Of a DNA stretch of 64,000 nt, positions 10,514-21,090 are shown piece after piece. Under the pieces are notes generated by a model. The model had not been told where the DNA came from. It saw nothing but the letters and a program-made list of their open reading frames with translations, and did no database searches. This DNA is from Bacteroidia bacterium (GTDB taxonomy: Bacteria; Bacteroidota; Bacteroidia; B-17B0; Aurantibacillaceae), in the NCBI GenBank assembly GCA_025362575.1, contig JANYIQ010000237.1, forward strand, positions 18,570 to 82,569. Reading direction: 5' to 3'. Position 1 is the stretch's first letter. Each line of letters starts with the position of its first letter. The position numbers and the translations under genes are program-made.

Positions 10514-11538
10514 TTTCCTTGATTTGAAGTAATATCCAATAGTTTAAAAGTGTTTGGAACAATTGAAGGCTTAGGCTTTGGTTCTTCTTTTGTTGGCATT
10601 GGTGTATCGCCAAGCTCTGCAACAGGCAAGTAAATATGATTTGTTTTTGAGTTAATAGCAATAGTTTTTGCTCCTCTTTGTGTCTTCACGGTTTCAATGA
10701 TCTTGTATACATTTTCGTTTTCTTGTTGAACAATAGTTACCGATCCTTCACCATTTGAAGCATAAATTCGTTTTGTATTTGGATCAAAAGTTACGCCGTC
10801 ACAATGCTCACCTATTGGAACAGAGGCTACCATTTTTCCCGTTTCTGAATTCAGAATTACCATCATTTTGTTACCGCAAACACTGAATAAACGATGCGTT
10901 CTATTATCGATCGCCAATCCAGTAGGCTCTTCGCCGGGTTTTAGTGACCAGCTTTTCTCAACTTTTAAAGTTGATGAGTTAATAACCGATATTGAATTTG
11001 TGGTTTCAATATTCACAAACACTTTTCCTTTTTCATTGCTTGCCGAAAACTCAGGTTTGCCATCCAGTGCAATCGTTGCTATTACTTTATCGGTTTTAGG
11101 ATCAATAACAGTTGCGTTATTACTTTTCCCATTAAAGACAAATATTCTCTCAGAAAATATATCATACAAAATTGCATCAGGCTTTGCGCCGGTCACTTTT
11201 ATTTTCAATAAGACAGTCATTCTTTTCATATCAAAAACTGTTACTGAAGAATCTTTTCCGTTGCTCGTGTATCCTTTATTTAAACCATTAACAAGGGCAA
11301 TGCCATGAACGCCCTTTGTATCGTTAATGGTTCCGACCTCAGTCTTTGTTTTCAGATCTATTACATGAACCATAGTTCCGTGTGAAACAAAGATACGCTC
11401 GTTAGACTCATCGACAGTTAAATAATCCCAGCTCCCGTCGCCTTTTAGGTCAAGTACTTTAGAAATTGAATAGTTTGTTTTTTGAGCCCTTGCAGATAGA
11501 GCAACAATTAATACGGTAATAAAAATGAATTTATTCAT
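10510..11538 (-). CDS. YncE-like beta-propeller protein
   Basis: Signal peptide plus repeated VIDPKTDKVIATI / VFDMKRMTVLLKI blades. Confidence 0.8.
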   Translation of the reverse strand: MNKFIFITVLIVALSARAQKTNYSISKVLDLKGDGSWDYLTVDESNERIFVSHGTMVHVIDLKTKTEVGTINDTKGVHGIALVNGLNKGYTSNGKDSSVTVFDMKRMTVLLKIKVTGAKPDAILYDIFSERIFVFNGKSNNATVIDPKTDKVIATIALDGKPEFSASNEKGKVFVNIETTNSISVINSSTLKVEKSWSLKPGEEPTGLAIDNRTHRLFSVCGNKMMVILNSETGKMVASVPIGEHCDGVTFDPNTKRIYASNGEGSVTIVQQENENVYKIIETVKTQRGAKTIAINSKTNHIYLPVAELGDTPMPTKEEPKPKPSIVPNTFKLLDITSNQGK

Positions 11539-11568
11539 CAGGGTAATTTGGTTGGTGATTATGTAGGT

Positions 11569-12525
11569 TTAATTTTTTACAAATTTCAATGTAGTGCCTT
11601 TAAGTTCATTCTCTTCAGATATCCTTACAAAATATATTCCCGAATTAAGATGTGAAATATCCATTGGAAATTCCTTCCCCTCTCGTTCTGTTTCAATTAC
11701 TGTCTGGCCCATTACGTTTGTGATGAAAACATTTTTTACTCCATCTGTGGTTGAATTTATATAAATATTATCTGAGCCGGGGTTTGGGTATAATTTATAA
11801 CCATTAGAGCTTGAAGTAATTTCGTTAATTCCTGCCGTTGAAATTATGGAATCTCCTTCCACGGTAATATTATCAAACCTGTTATTGCCACTTGCGCCGG
11901 TATTAGGTGCGCCAAATCGGATGCGAAATATTAATTTATTATTATTATTTAAAGAAGTGATTGTACTTAAGTTTACAATAATTTTTCCCCATGCTGTTCC
12001 TGCAGAGTCAAACAGTTTTGGTAAGCCAGTGGTGATGTATGTTACACCACTATCTAAACTATAATCGTAATTTTGACGGTGCTGACCACTAGCTGTGCTT
12101 GATGCCATTGATTCGTATTTAATTACAATGTTCTTAAAGTTTTTTGTGGGAATATACCACAGGAACTGCATACTATCACTTGGGTTGCGACATCTTATGC
12201 TTGAGTTATTTGTGGTAGCGGTATAAGCCGGGCAGCAACCGCCGTAAGCCACACGTTGATTAATTGTATCTCCTAAGTTGTTATCCCAATAACCTGTATC
12301 TTTTACGCAGTTAGGTACTTTTGTATATCGCATTCCGGCTTTGCTAACCCATCTTGTGTAATCTGCATTCATGGCATTGGTTCCGAAATGCGTTCCACCG
12401 GCTCCGGTAACAGGCAAAGTGTTGTTAAAATGCCAGTAGTGCAGTAATTTTTGTGCTTGCAACTCTGCATCAAAGGAAAAAGCGATCACTAAAATGATCA
12501 TAGCAAGAGGTAGATTTTTTTTCAT
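11569..12525 (-). CDS. T9SS type A sorting domain-containing protein
   Basis: C-terminal YKLYPNPGSDNIYIN...SGIYFVRISEENELKGTTLKFVKN. Confidence 0.8.
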   Translation of the reverse strand: MKKNLPLAMIILVIAFSFDAELQAQKLLHYWHFNNTLPVTGAGGTHFGTNAMNADYTRWVSKAGMRYTKVPNCVKDTGYWDNNLGDTINQRVAYGGCCPAYTATTNNSSIRCRNPSDSMQFLWYIPTKNFKNIVIKYESMASSTASGQHRQNYDYSLDSGVTYITTGLPKLFDSAGTAWGKIIVNLSTITSLNNNNKLIFRIRFGAPNTGASGNNRFDNITVEGDSIISTAGINEITSSSNGYKLYPNPGSDNIYINSTTDGVKNVFITNVMGQTVIETEREGKEFPMDISHLNSGIYFVRISEENELKGTTLKFVKN

Positions 12526-12643
12526 GATTATATTTTTAAATATTTATTGCAAAAGTATATGGTTAGTGTTATCAAAGAATATCTATTTTACCGGTATTCG
12601 GTTATCAATATGTTACTCTTTTGATAAACGGCCGGGAAATAAT

Positions 12644-13867
12644 TTACTCAGACTTTACAATCAACTTCCTGAAACTACTATTCAATGTGGTTACAACTTC
12701 TATAAAATAGCAGCCGTCCGAGTTTGTAAAATCAACTGCATTCATCTCAAAACTAAACTGATCTACTTTCTTTTTGTAAATACTCTTTCCGTCTGTTGTA
12801 AATATTTCAATTTTTAAGATTTTTTGGTCGCTTGTAATTTCAAAATGACCAGACGTTGGGTTTGGGTAAACTTTAACTTGAGAAGTTACTTTAATTGTTT
12901 CATTAATGCCTGCTATTGTCATAGACGATTTTTTTGTGTTATAAAGTGTAGCCGGGGTATAAGAGGTTTCGCAGGACAAAAATAATTCGCCTGCAACACC
13001 ATAGGTTATCCCTTCTGTTTGCCAGTCGTTAATTGAGTTCCCTATTTCTATACGCCGCTTGTTTCCTGAAAAAAACATATCGCCAGAATAATCATTCAGT
13101 ATCCATAGAAAAGAATTTTTACTTGAGCTCATATATCCAATTAATGCTACCTCATTAGTTTGCGGATTATAATCGGCTCCTGTTATTTTACCATTTACAT
13201 TATATGAGGTGTAAGGAGTAACCGTATAGGTTCCCGGTGTTTTTGATAATTTGTAAACCCGCGTTTGAAAATCACCTCTGTCTTTTGTAAATAAATATAT
13301 AAAATTGCCTATTGAAACAATGGACTCGCAATCAAAATTATTAGCACTGTTTGAAGCAAAACTAGTTTGATCGGAATATGAAAAACTGATGGCTTGAGCA
13401 GTGACATTGATCGTTGCAAGCGTACTTGTTAATTGCGATTTACTGATCTTTAGAATTTTTAAGTCTGTTCGTGTTCCATTATTATTTCCGCAATCACCAA
13501 CATAAATAAAATTACTATCGGCTGTAATATCCTCCCAATCGATATTCGGGTAATTAGTTATTGAAACAACCTGCAACACGTTGCCATTTGTTGTATCGAT
13601 CTTGAAAATGTTCGCCGGGTTTCCGCTGTCGTTATGTGTCCACATAACGCCGTTTGTGAAAACAAGACCGGAAGACTCAGTTACATTAGCAACTATCGAG
13701 CCTTTTACATTTACACTTTGTGTAGTAGTATTATAAGTGCAAGAGCCATCATTAACAGTTGCGGAGGCACTGTAATTATTTGCGGCAGGATCTGTACAGC
13801 CCGATTGCCCAAATGCAGAGAAGCCAGTACTTACAATAAAAAGTATTCCACGTAAAAAATGTTTCAT
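12644..13867 (-). CDS. T9SS type A sorting domain-containing beta-propeller-like protein
   Basis: Signal peptide; CTDPAANNYSASATVNDGSCTY; C-terminal VYPNPTSGHFEI...CYFIEVVTTLNSSFRKLIVKSE. Confidence 0.8.
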   Translation of the reverse strand: MKHFLRGILFIVSTGFSAFGQSGCTDPAANNYSASATVNDGSCTYNTTTQSVNVKGSIVANVTESSGLVFTNGVMWTHNDSGNPANIFKIDTTNGNVLQVVSITNYPNIDWEDITADSNFIYVGDCGNNNGTRTDLKILKISKSQLTSTLATINVTAQAISFSYSDQTSFASNSANNFDCESIVSIGNFIYLFTKDRGDFQTRVYKLSKTPGTYTVTPYTSYNVNGKITGADYNPQTNEVALIGYMSSSKNSFLWILNDYSGDMFFSGNKRRIEIGNSINDWQTEGITYGVAGELFLSCETSYTPATLYNTKKSSMTIAGINETIKVTSQVKVYPNPTSGHFEITSDQKILKIEIFTTDGKSIYKKKVDQFSFEMNAVDFTNSDGCYFIEVVTTLNSSFRKLIVKSE

Positions 13868-13883
13868 TTATTTTAGTTTTAAA

Positions 13884-13916
13884 AATCAAGTCCCGCCGTA
13901 ATGCGGGACTTGATCT
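13884..13916 (-). terminator. Stem-loop, likely intrinsic terminator or REP-like palindrome
   Basis: ATCAAGTCCCGC-CGTAAT-GCGGGACTTGAT, 12-bp perfect stem. Confidence 0.5.
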
Positions 13917-13927
13917 GGGTTTAAATT

Positions 13928-15388
13928 TTAGTGTTGATTTCCGTTCCCTGCTGATGGATAACATCCGATATCAGCAGAAGGATTGGTAATTGAAGCTCTG
14001 AAGTTAGCGTTAGTAACTGTGCTTGCTGTTGAGTTCAAAGGAAAGAAATTCGTTTTTCCTTTTCCAATTGCAGGCGAGCCACTTTGCAATCTAAAATTAT
14101 AGTTGCCAACATAATTAATATCCTGCAAACGAGTAATGCCAACTTCGGGTAATGGAAAATTAGTAAACATTGGGTTATTTTGCATTGCTAAAGCGGCTGC
14201 ATTGTAAGCAACACATCCGTTAGCACCACCATTAAATACATAGTTTGTGCCTGCACCATTTAGCGGGGTAATATAGGCTGTTGGTTTTGTAATGTAACCA
14301 ACAGGGTAAAACTGGTTGCAAACAGAAGCTGAATCGCCATAAATATAATTATTGCTATAAAATACATTTGCGGTATCAGCAGCAGGAATTGCAGCTGCAT
14401 TAGGTGTTGGCCCCATTACGCGTAAACCATATTTACAATTTACAATTAAATTATTATACGCCATTCCTTTTGCGCCTTCCTCAAAATTAATGTCAGCGCT
14501 TCTCGCTGTTTGTACTTGGCGGTAACCGCCATCAATGTAAGTATTGTTATACATTACAATATTAGTTTGAGGGCCAATACCGCCTTTATTAGAAGCTTTT
14601 GTACCATTGGTTGCTGTGCCTACAAATAAATTGTACGCCATGTCGCCAACCGACCCGCTTTTAGCATTTACACAGTCGCCGCCAACATAACCGCATTTTT
14701 CAAATGTATTGCGCATTACACTGCAACGACCGCTTGATAAACGGATAGCATCATCAATTGTACCGTACATCCATGAATCTTCCATAATAAAATCGCCGTT
14801 CGGATTCTGGAAAGTAATTCCTTTAGATTTTGAACCTGCTGTTCCACCAACAAAGGGTTGCGTTACAGGGAACGCTGCACCTACAAATTCAATGTGTGTC
14901 CATTTTAGCACTAGAAGTTTAGAAGAAGTATCGCATTGGATACCACACCATACTCCGGCGCCTGCTACGCCCCATGCCGGATCGGTAGTAGGGCTTTGAG
15001 ATTGAGCGATAGTGTTAACCTTTGCAACGCCACAAGAAGTGAACCAGTTTGGACCAGTTTGTGTACCTAATGAGATCAATACACCTTTTACAACAATTGT
15101 TTTTCCTGCAGCAACGCAAACATGTACATTTTCTTGTAATAAAACTGTATCACCTATATTGATAACAACATCGCCACCAATTGTGTAAGTATTTCCGCTG
15201 ATCATTGTTCCTTTAATTGATCCTGATAAAGCAGTTCCTGCACTTATTGGCTGACCAATTTGATAAGGTGGCACCGATACTACGGTTTGTTCATCGTCAG
15301 TAGTTGATGATTTTTTCTTCTTGCATGATTCAAGGGAAAATGCAGCCATAGCTGCAATAATTCCGAATGTAATAATTGATTTTTTCAT
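13928..15388 (-). CDS. Putative lipoprotein, right-handed beta-helix-like
   Basis: Lipobox-like FSLESCKKKK; parallel repeats (GGDVVINIGDTVLLQ..., SNNYIYGDS). Confidence 0.65.
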   Translation of the reverse strand: MKKSIITFGIIAAMAAFSLESCKKKKSSTTDDEQTVVSVPPYQIGQPISAGTALSGSIKGTMISGNTYTIGGDVVINIGDTVLLQENVHVCVAAGKTIVVKGVLISLGTQTGPNWFTSCGVAKVNTIAQSQSPTTDPAWGVAGAGVWCGIQCDTSSKLLVLKWTHIEFVGAAFPVTQPFVGGTAGSKSKGITFQNPNGDFIMEDSWMYGTIDDAIRLSSGRCSVMRNTFEKCGYVGGDCVNAKSGSVGDMAYNLFVGTATNGTKASNKGGIGPQTNIVMYNNTYIDGGYRQVQTARSADINFEEGAKGMAYNNLIVNCKYGLRVMGPTPNAAAIPAADTANVFYSNNYIYGDSASVCNQFYPVGYITKPTAYITPLNGAGTNYVFNGGANGCVAYNAAALAMQNNPMFTNFPLPEVGITRLQDINYVGNYNFRLQSGSPAIGKGKTNFFPLNSTASTVTNANFRASITNPSADIGCYPSAGNGNQH

Positions 15389-15419
15389 TTTTTTAGATTT
15401 GGTTTTTATTTATTTTGAT

Positions 15420-17507
15420 TTATATTTTATATCGTATTCCTATGAGGTAGCCCTGACCGTATTGCTGTCTTTGAACCACAATGTTGTCATGAGTGTCTTG
15501 AATTGGTAAGTACAATGAACCATCAGGTAATGTTAAATTAGGCTGCATGATACGTACTACAGTTTTTGTATTGAGAATATTGCTGATCTTTACAAACACA
15601 TAAAATTTATACTTTCGGTTTTTATTACTGATCGACTTTTCACCGGAAAAATCAAGGCGCGTCATTGGCATTTGATAATAGTCTAGGCCATATGCTGCCG
15701 AAACCAATGAGATCATTTTACCTGTATAAACTCCTGAAAGGAGAAGGTCCAATCCCAGTTTCGGACTTTTATAAATTAACGAGAGGTTGGCAATATGATC
15801 TGCCTGACCTTGCAATGGACGTGTTTGCGAAACGATCTTATTTGTATTTCCTTTTACATCATCATGATAATACAGAATTTTATCAGTAGTAATTTCGGAT
15901 TTAGTGTAGCAGTAATTTGCTGAGACGCCGAACTGTTTAAAGAATTTATTCACAACCAATTCAAAGCCGTAGTTAGTTGCAATTCCAAAATTCTGAGGCT
16001 GCAGATCTAAGGCAGAAGGAGATCCTGATTCCCTTACAAAGGAATATTCTACAGGATTAATAATGTTTTTGTAAAAGACACCAACCAAAAGCTGTTCAGT
16101 AGGTTTTGGAAAAAGCTCATACCTTAAGTCGTAGTTGCTCGCTTTAGTGTGTTTTAAATAAGGATTTCCAATTTCATTAAAATCTTCGCCTTGAATTATG
16201 TAAGGTATGATCTCATAAAAACTTGGTCGTGAAATAGAGTTGTAATAGTTAGCTCTAACATTTTGCTTGGGTGTAATTGCATATTTCAAACTTATGCTTG
16301 GAAGCATATCCTTGTATTTTTTGCTACCGAATTTTCCGGGAATATTATCAGGCACTTTTGTGATAAAACCTTGCTGTGTATTTTCTATCCTAACGCCTCC
16401 AAGCAACTGGACATTTTTGAAAAGCGTTAGTTTCATTTGAGCGTAGTATGCATTAACATTCTCATTAATAGTATAATTGTTCGCGTCTTGAGATGAGCCT
16501 AAACCATTATATACAAAAAACTGAGCTTCTGAAATTCCGGCTGAAGTAACAGACTGGTTTGGGGCAAAGGCCAGATCATATTCATCATAAAAATTAACTC
16601 TTGTTTTATTTCTATTCATTCCGCCTACCTTTGTTTCGATGCCTTGTCCAAAAACATTTAAACTGTAGGTAAGATTGCCATACCAAGCAATATCTTCATC
16701 GGTAGTTTGAAGCCACCTTCTTTTAAAAGTTTTCCATTTAAACGTTGGTGAACTTGCAACACCATTAACAGTAATTGAACCCCAATCGGGCGAATTAGCT
16801 GTTGCTTTTGAATATGCGCCGGTGTAATCCAAGACCAAACCCTTAACAAGCGTGTGGTCGCCATGCAGGGTTCCATTATAAATACTTTGGTATGTTACTC
16901 GTGATTCATATTGCTTTTCGACATTAGCATTAATGCTTCCAATGCCGATCGTGTCGATAATGTTTCGTTGACGAACCGCATCCAGGCCAACGTAAACTGA
17001 ATACAAACTTATTTTATGCCTTGGGTTAAAAGCATAATCTATTTTTGCATGAATAGCTTTTCTGATCTGCTGAAGAGAATAATCACGTATCATGATGTCC
17101 GCAATAAGCGGCTGGTTAGAGGGTGTCCAGTTTGGCTGGGCAGCAGGAAGTAAAAAAATATCGTGCGTTAAGTTGTAGGTGTTCTGATAGCTTCCTGAAA
17201 CCAAAATTCCAAACTGTTTCTTTTTAAAGAATCTATTTCCAATACTTAAGCTGGCAATAATATTTGGGTTTGGTTCTACATTCTTATACTGATAACTTTT
17301 TGTTTGGAAATCTTCAGCCGTCGCTAATTCTCCGGGATGAACCTGGGCCGGTGATCTTCTGTTAATAGCTTTATAATCAAAAGAAGTAAAGCTGCGATCA
17401 AATAGAAATTGATTATAACCGGTAGAGATATTTGAATTGATAAGAAAAGTTTGAGGAGCTGTTTTTAATACCAGATTAGTCGCACCACCAATTGCGTCGG
17501 CTTCCAT
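15420..17507 (-). pseudogene. TonB-dependent receptor, C-terminal beta-barrel (separated from its N-terminal part by an apparent -1 frameshift)
   Basis: MEADAIGGATNLVLKTAP at the start is the internal post-plug motif; C-terminal barrel strands to GQGYLIGIRYKI; N-terminal plug in 17516..18172. Confidence 0.75.
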
Positions 17508-17515
17508 ACTTGGCG

Positions 17516-18172
17516 TTAACTTTTTGATACTTCTAAGCGTTCTACAATTTCGGCCGGAAAAATATCCATGGGTACATACCTGTTCTTGAAATCAGGGCTT
17601 GGAATTTTCACGCCATCAATTGTTGTGTAATTGTAGCGTTTATCCATACCACGTATGGTAGCATATCTTCCTTCTCCACTTGAAGTTTTTTCAACAGTGA
17701 CTCCACTCATTCGCTGAAGCACATTGCCAATTGTAACATCGGGCATTAGTTCAATATTTTTTGCCGAAATAACATTTATAACGTTATCCGAATTTCTTTC
17801 AATACTTCTTGCATACACTTCCGAACCTTTGTCTTGATGACCCACCACGGTTATTTCGTTAAGCATTTGATTGCTTTGGGGCAAAAGGAAATTAAGAACT
17901 ATTGCTTTGCCTGTATCTTTTATTTCAATTATTTTTTCTTGTTTTTCGTAACTTATAAATTGTGCCGTTATGGTATATATGCCGGGAGGAATTCTTATTA
18001 AAGAGTAGGTTCCATTTAACCCTACAAAATCACTGATCTTTGAGTTTGACAAAAAAACAGTTGCTCCTACCAAGGCTTCTTTGGTTGATGCATCCAACAC
18101 CTTTCCTTTTACTTGAGCGTTCAAATGAAACAAAGTATTTACAAAAAATAAAATCAAATAATATCTGTTCAT
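17516..18172 (-). pseudogene. TonB-dependent receptor, N-terminal carboxypeptidase-like and plug domain part
   Basis: VKGKVLDASTKEALVGATVFL...; plug RMSGVTVEKTSSGEGRYATIRGMDKRYNYTTIDGVKIPSPD; truncated at ...IVERLEVSKS*. Confidence 0.8.
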
Positions 18173-18580
18173 TAACTAAGAGTTCTATGGCCACTACTTT
18201 TTGAAAGCATAATACATGTCATTCAGGCGCAAAGAAACATCAGACAGCTAAATTGAGTGTTAATACAAACACAATTAAACGTTACTAATAAATTTCAATA
18301 TCAATTTTATGTTATTTCTAACACACTAAAAATTTACATTAACGCCAAAAAACTTGACGAATATTGTTGCTAATAAAAGTCTGGCTTGCTTATATGGCAA
18401 AGGTTAGGGCCGGGTAAATTCTGTGTTAAGTATTTGAGCGGACAAGAACCTTAACACACCATTAATACTTTTTGAAAACTCTTAACCTAATTTTGACACA
18501 TCAAATTGAGTAAAATGATCCACAAATAAATAAGGTTCCCGAACAAAAATTGGTTCCTCATAGCACTTACTTTTATTTTT

Positions 18581-20113
18581 TTGAGTTTAATTCCGTTTTC
18601 ATACTTCTGCCAAACTTTATTATCACCCGGGGATATTGCTGTTATCGCATTCAAAACAAATGGCAATACACAATCAGGTAACGACGCGGTTAAACTGGTT
18701 ACTTTAGTTGATCTGCAGTGCAACACAACATTTATTGTTACTGATAATAATTGGAATGGAACCAATTGGGCTTGTAATGACGATGAGTCGGGGCTTCAGA
18801 TCACATGTAACTCTATCATTGTAGCAGGCAGTGTTTTTTACATTGATTATGATGCAGCCGGAAATACCTGCACCTGTTCCGGCGGATCAATTTCAAGAAC
18901 TGATCTTGGCAGTCCTTGGGGAAATAATTTTGGGTTTAATAGTGGCGGCGACAATTGTTACATATTACAAGGCACACGCGCATCGCCGTCTTTCATTTAT
19001 GCATTCAAACACAATGGCGCTTTTGCAAGCAGCACCTGTACCGATAAAGATCGTGGTGCCCTGCCTTCCAACTTAACACTTGGAACATCCGCAATAGTTA
19101 TGGCCTCGTCAAAAGATCAATGGAACTACAACTGCGTTACTAACAATGGAACAAAAGCGAGCATACTTTCGGCAATTAGTAATAATGCCAATTGGATCAA
19201 TAATACTAATCATGTTTGGGATGAATCGAATTGTATCTTTAGGGTAACAACAGGAATATTTCCTTATGGAGTACTTGCTGTTTCAGGAGCAGGTTGCGGC
19301 TGTCTCGCGAATTGCCAGTTGGCTTATTCCGGTGGCATTAACTGTGGTGCTGCAGGCGTTACAGGTAATTGCACTGCAGGTTATCAAAGCATGTCGGCCA
19401 GCATTAGTGTTCCTGCGGGTTGCACTTACAAAATAATTGCCGAAATGAAACCTAGGAATTATGGTTGCTCATCATCCGGTGCTGATGGAAATTGCTCAAA
19501 CTGTGATGTTCTAAAAGTAGATGTTCCTGCAGGGGTCAAACCTCTTCAACAAGGCACCGGCAATGCTAGCATTACCGACAATTATTCTTTGATCGGTCCA
19601 GGAACAATTGTTGTTTCAGGCCAAGCCGATAGGGCGGATGAATTAATAACCTATAGTTTACAGGTAAGTCCGTGTAATTGTTTAGTGATGGTTTTACCGA
19701 TCGAGTTAGCCGAGTTCACTGCTCAAAAAATTGAACATTCTGTTGAATTAAAGTGGACAACACTTTCTGAAAAAAATAACACCTTGTTTACAGTTGAGCG
19801 CTCGGCCGAAACTACAGACTGGGCACCAACTTATTTTATAAACGGCCAGGGAAATTCTTTTAACCCTTTCACCTATAAAATATACGATTCATCTCCACTT
19901 ATGGGTATATCCTATTACCGTCTTAAACAAACCGATGCTGACGGGCGTTTTTCTTATTCAGAAGTGTTGAGCATAAACAATGAGCCAAATGATAAAAGAC
20001 CTTTAAAGACGGTAAATCTATATGGTGAAGAGGTAAACGAAAATTCAGGCGGTTTGCTTTTCCGAGTTTATGAAAATGGTAGCGTTGAAAAGGTGTTTAT
20101 CCAACCAAATTAA
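18581..20113 (+). CDS. Secreted hypothetical protein with C-terminal sorting-like region
   Basis: N-terminal hydrophobic segment; C-terminal region FTAQKIEHSVELKWTTLSEKNNTLFTVERSAE... typical of Bacteroidota exported proteins. Confidence 0.65.
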   Translation: MSLIPFSYFCQTLLSPGDIAVIAFKTNGNTQSGNDAVKLVTLVDLQCNTTFIVTDNNWNGTNWACNDDESGLQITCNSIIVAGSVFYIDYDAAGNTCTCSGGSISRTDLGSPWGNNFGFNSGGDNCYILQGTRASPSFIYAFKHNGAFASSTCTDKDRGALPSNLTLGTSAIVMASSKDQWNYNCVTNNGTKASILSAISNNANWINNTNHVWDESNCIFRVTTGIFPYGVLAVSGAGCGCLANCQLAYSGGINCGAAGVTGNCTAGYQSMSASISVPAGCTYKIIAEMKPRNYGCSSSGADGNCSNCDVLKVDVPAGVKPLQQGTGNASITDNYSLIGPGTIVVSGQADRADELITYSLQVSPCNCLVMVLPIELAEFTAQKIEHSVELKWTTLSEKNNTLFTVERSAETTDWAPTYFINGQGNSFNPFTYKIYDSSPLMGISYYRLKQTDADGRFSYSEVLSINNEPNDKRPLKTVNLYGEEVNENSGGLLFRVYENGSVEKVFIQPN

Positions 20114-20264
20114 ACTTAACCTTATCATCAGGTTAATTCAATGTCGTTCAAAAACCACCAAATCCATTTTTCTTTTCTTTTCTGAAAACAATTTTAACCA
20201 TTCAATAAATTTACGGTAATGATAAAGTTATGTAATAAGCCAACATTTGTAAAACCCACAACGT

Positions 20265-21086
20265 GTGAAGACATATTACAGAACCATTGTACTTTCCGAC
20301 ATTCATTTAGGCACTAAAGCCTCCAAGGCTAAAGAAGTCGTAAAATTTCTAAAAGGACACAAATGTGATACCCTTATTCTAAATGGCGACATTATTGATG
20401 GTTGGCAATTACGCAAGTCGGGCGTTTGGAAAAAACAGCACAGTAATTTTTTTAAACACATCATCAATCTATCATCCAAAGGTAAATGCGAGATCATTTA
20501 CATACGCGGTAATCACGATGATTTTTTAGATGAGATGATTCCTTTTGCTATTGGCAATTTTTCGATCAAAAAATCATACATACACTTTGGTGTAGAAAAG
20601 AAATATTTCGTTACACATGGTGATATGTTTGATAACATTACCTCTAAGCTAAAATGGATCTCCAAGCTTGGAGACACAGGTTATACTTTCTTATTATGGT
20701 TAAATCATCATTACAATAATTACCGCGAAAAAAGAGGATTACCCTATTTTTCATTGTCACAAGCCGTAAAAGCAAAAGTAAAGTCTGCTGTTTCTTTTAT
20801 TTCGGATTATGAGAATGAATTAGCAAAAGTAGCACGCGCAAGGCGCTGCCATGGCATCATCTGCGGGCACATTCATCAGCCCGCAATCAAAACAATTGAC
20901 GGAATCGACTATATGAATTCAGGTGACTGGGTGGAAAGTTTAACAGCCTTAGTGGAGGAAGAGAACGGAGAATGGAAGATCATCTATTATCAAGATTGGC
21001 TGGCACAACAAGAGGCCATTAAAAAAATAGCCGTTAACAAAAACATTGACGATATATTACCTCCAGGCGTAAAACTTCAAAAATAA
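20265..21086 (+). CDS. Metallophosphoesterase, UDP-2,3-diacylglucosamine diphosphatase-like (GTG start)
   Basis: SDIHLGTKASKA, NGDIIDGW, RGNHDDFLDE, THGDMFD, CGHIHQPA. Confidence 0.88.
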   Translation: MKTYYRTIVLSDIHLGTKASKAKEVVKFLKGHKCDTLILNGDIIDGWQLRKSGVWKKQHSNFFKHIINLSSKGKCEIIYIRGNHDDFLDEMIPFAIGNFSIKKSYIHFGVEKKYFVTHGDMFDNITSKLKWISKLGDTGYTFLLWLNHHYNNYREKRGLPYFSLSQAVKAKVKSAVSFISDYENELAKVARARRCHGIICGHIHQPAIKTIDGIDYMNSGDWVESLTALVEEENGEWKIIYYQDWLAQQEAIKKIAVNKNIDDILPPGVKLQK

Positions 21087-21090
21087 ACAT

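Noticed and set aside
17500-17530. Canonical programmed -1 frameshift heptamer
   Set aside because: The site lacks a proper X XXY YYZ heptamer in the zero frame; an indel is the simpler explanation, so it is listed only as a possibility.
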